This document shows, piece after piece, positions 38,745-64,000 of a DNA stretch of 64,000 bases. Below the pieces are notes generated by a model. The model was given only the letters and a program-made list of their open reading frames with translations. It made no database searches and was not told where the DNA came from. The stretch's first letter is position 1. Each line of letters opens with the position of its first letter. Made by a program: the position numbers and the translations under genes. The stretch is from Baylisascaris procyonis (taxonomy: Eukaryota > Nematoda > Chromadorea > Rhabditida > Ascarididae). The DNA is taken from NCBI GenBank assembly GCA_037389465.1, contig JAZARR010000110.1, positions 186,001-250,000 of the forward strand, read 5' to 3'.

Positions 38745-39015
38745 TCTCACTCCTTCTAAGTTGACGGAGGATTTAGTTGAAAAAGCGGCAGTAAGCTTCC
38801 TATAAGATATAGTGAGATATTAGCTGGGAAGACCGTAAGAAGCTTGATGCGAGCTTGATCGAGGTTTTATACTTCGCTTTTTGCTAAGAGAACTTCAAAG
38901 ATTTTCATATCGAATATGTTTTATGAGTTTTTGGCGGTTCTTTTTTTCTCTCCCAAGCTTCTTTTATGCGTTTTAGTTTTTGTGATTTGCACATATTTCG
39001 TTGGCAGCGTGTCAT

Positions 39016-39118
<103 letters not shown>

Positions 39119-39219
39119 TGTTCCATTTATGTACATATGTTCGCGCATTTGCATGTTCATTTAATTTTTTAGTTTTGAGGTAAATCAGCAATGTTGAGCA
39201 TTTGATGGTGAATATTACG

Positions 39220-39277
39220 TTTGCCGCTTTTCAACTAAGAAGGTTAAATTTGCCGCTTTTCAACTAAGAAGGTTAAA
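39220..39277. repeat. perfect tandem duplication of a 29-base unit
   Basis: Two adjacent identical copies of a unit beginning TTTGCCGCTTTTCAAC and ending AGGTTAAA, at 39220-39248 and 39249-39277. It lies about 620 bases upstream of the cyclase start. Confidence 0.9.
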
Positions 39278-39899
39278 CACCATTTTTTAGTCTTTCCGTC
39301 ATCAAACTTTCATTCAAATCAATGCTGATAAAATTCTGCTTCAAATTATGTACTATAGTAATGCGATATTTTAAATGTTCAGTGACATACGATATACCAT
39401 ACTGATATATTTTATATACATATTGGTTTCTATAAAGGAAATTTTATTTAATTCCTCCCAATTACACTTTTTTCTTGCATAAAATCCCAAGTAATCGTTA
39501 GATCGTCGGCAAAAAAAAGTTTTTTTTTTTTTAAATTATTATAGAAATACATAAATTATCGACCGATAAAGAAGCGAATGAAGCAGAAAATAGTTTTTCA
39601 ATGCAAATTTTTTCATATAAAGCCAATTAAAAAATGTTCAATATTTGCAAAGGTCAATACTATTTAAAATTCATTTGCATAATTGCATATATAAATATAG
39701 CTTATTAAATGTTTTGATGAAATATTTATACCAGAATTAACACTTTTGATGGATAATCTCATGATTGCCGACAATGTATGGATCATAATAGATTCCCTAA
39801 GTTCTTTTGTGATGAAAATGTTTTTGTAAGAGAAAAATTTTCAGCATTTTACATTCTTTTTATAAATATCGATTTCCTACAGGTCGAAAAACGATCGTG

Positions 39900-62432
<22,533 letters not shown>

Positions 62433-62638
62433 AGTTGAACAAATCTGCAATGGGATGGTCCGATATATCGTTTAGTGCAATGATAATGGCTTGAGGTAAT
62501 TTAAGATTTATGCACTACAAGAAATGTTTATGATATCTAATTGATCTATTATTAAATGTACGATCGATTTTCTGTTTTTTTTTGAATATTTTGAGTTTAT
62601 TTTATAAGAAAACGCTATATCCACGTTTCAAAGTTCAA

Positions 62639-62644
62639 AAATAA
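62639..62644 (+). promoter_or_regulatory. candidate polyadenylation signal of the cyclase gene
   Basis: AATAAA about 207 bases after the stop codon. It is the first such hexamer that I noticed downstream. Followed by T-rich sequence. Confidence 0.45.
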
Positions 62645-62861
62645 AAGTTTCAGTTTTTTTTTTTTTTTTTTTTTGCAGATGTAATCTTGGCTGGCTGTGA
62701 TAGCGTTGGTCAGTCTGTTTATTTGTATGTTTTTGTCTATTTGCGATACACTATGGGAAGTCGAAAGTTGTAAATTCTACCAAATTTTATCGCTAATACA
62801 AGAAGGATTGAGCATATCTAAGCTCAACTTTAATCATTGAATTATTCGATTAATTAGCTCT

Positions 62862-63131
62862 CGTTCTATTTATTTATTTATTTATTTATTTCAATCAACA
62901 TAGCGTTCATTACGAATGAAGGTCTCTTCATATCGCTTCCACTTGTTCCGAATCAATGCTTCTCTGTTCCAGTTGGTTCCTGCGGTCTTTTTTAAAGAAT
63001 CGCTCCACCTCATTGCAGGTCGGCCTCTATTTCTTTTGCCAATCCATGGTGTCCATTCTGTTATTCGCTTCACCCAGCGAATCACACGTAATTTCGAAGA
63101 CGCTCATAAAAACTCATGATGAGCTTAGCTC
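62862..63131 (-). mobile_element. 5'-truncated LINE (non-LTR retrotransposon) fragment
   Basis: On the minus strand 63103..62891 encodes the typical C-terminal end of an endonuclease/reverse-transcriptase ORF: WIGKRNRGRPAMRWSDSLKK, then AGTNW, then EALIRNKWKRY and a stop. The GRPxxRWxDxLxxxAGxxWxxxAxxRxxW pattern is a hallmark of RTE/CR1-like LINEs. Directly after the stop the element ends in GATTGAAATAAATAAATAAA, an AAAT-type 3' tail. Only about 70 residues remain, so it is dead on arrival. The 7-mer TTAGCTC at 62854-62860 and again at 63125-63131 may be the target-site duplication. Confidence 0.75.
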
Positions 63132-64000
63132 ATTTCAGCATTATCAACTATGATTTCATGATAGTTTTATCGCAATAGAATGTAATTTTAGTGTACTTCC
63201 TGCAAAAAAAAAAAATTTAATCAGTCTAAAAGCACTCTTATATTTTATTGTCACATTTACTTCAATAGTTCGTTCACTTTTTTCTCGCCAATAATGTTGC
63301 AATGTTTTTTTTTTTTTTGATGGACATAACATAAAAAAGCTTTGATCGTTTCAATGTCATTGATGCATTACTGCAAAATTTTTATTATAATTGCCATCGA
63401 TAATAATATTACTATTGGGAATCCTCTAAAATTCAGTCATCTATTTATATTTCAAATTGATTGCTAATCTTCAGAAAAGAAAGTTTCATACCAACTGAAA
63501 TTTTATTATTTGAATTGAATAACGTTATATTTTCAACAATATTTGTTATATTCCTTTATTATTAAATATTACACTACTTTTTTACATAACATTGATATAT
63601 AATATCTCAAAATAAATAAATGATATTAAACTGATATAATATTACTAATTGAAATATATGAAAATTTTTTTGTTAAATGTATGCATTTGTGTTTTAATGC
63701 TGACTATTCAAGAATATAATCGAATAAACATTCAGATTACTTCTTTATGCTGAAAAATTCCATCTGTCAGTTAAAATCTGATAGATGACGTCATCACGCA
63801 CACATATTTAACGTAGAAATAGGAAATAAGGTAGAGATAGGATTAAAAAAGACATAGACTATCAAAAACTGATAACATTTGAGAAAATTTAGTCCTTCTG
63901 GCAATAAAAATATTAATAAAACAAGCGCTATGCTGTCAATACGTTTTCAGTGAATCGTTTGGTTGTTCTATGCAAATCGATGACAGCAATGTCAAAGTTT
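63132..64000. other. intergenic, no gene recognised
   Basis: AT-rich sequence with A and T runs (63207-63217 and 63306-63319). No exon or RNA gene seen. Confidence 0.55.

Overview
The window is AT-rich eukaryotic DNA from a nematode. Genes are split into short exons with GT..AG introns. The protein-coding genes read best against nematode or metazoan families, and five start codons lie 5 to 45 bases after a pyrimidine-rich AG acceptor, as expected for spliced-leader trans-splicing. The nearest C. elegans relatives I recognise are mdt-11, wip-1, mrps-26 and gcy-28. I cannot name the species; a parasitic chromadorean is a guess. All gene models were assembled by hand, by reading both strands and matching intron phases.

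Layout, left to right. 1-3400: no gene seen. Minus strand, 3401-4470: MED11 (Mediator head subunit, 2 exons, 133 aa). Minus strand, 8452-16860: WIP/verprolin (7 exons, 427 aa, WH2 domain at the N-terminus, WASP-binding motif at the C-terminus), with one further phase-compatible cassette exon in its large intron. 16861-22053: intergenic, with a long purine-rich arm followed by a pyrimidine-rich arm. Minus strand, 22054-26555: mitochondrial ribosomal protein mS26 (5 exons, 241 aa). Minus strand, 30532-33876: a 4-exon, 270-aa homologue of XLF/NHEJ1, the non-homologous end-joining factor. Plus strand, 34577-36709: the 3' part of a gene I cannot identify, with a tRNA-like Pol III element in its last intron. 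36710-39899: repeats and one orphan ORF. Plus strand, 39900-62432: a complete receptor guanylyl cyclase of the GCY-28/natriuretic-receptor type in about 25 exons over 22.5 kb. 62862-63131: a 5'-truncated LINE fragment with an AAAT-type tail.

The genes do not form one pathway: transcription (MED11), actin regulation (WIP), mitochondrial translation (mS26), DNA repair (XLF) and cGMP signalling (GCY) are simply neighbours. The wip-1/mdt-11 neighbourhood appears to match C. elegans chromosome III (cosmid R144, from memory).

The observation most worth following is the XLF homologue, because C. elegans has no XLF that is recognised by ordinary sequence comparison, as far as I know. Next are the unidentified plus-strand gene beside it, the duplicated exon and the cassette exon in wip-1, and the Pol III element.
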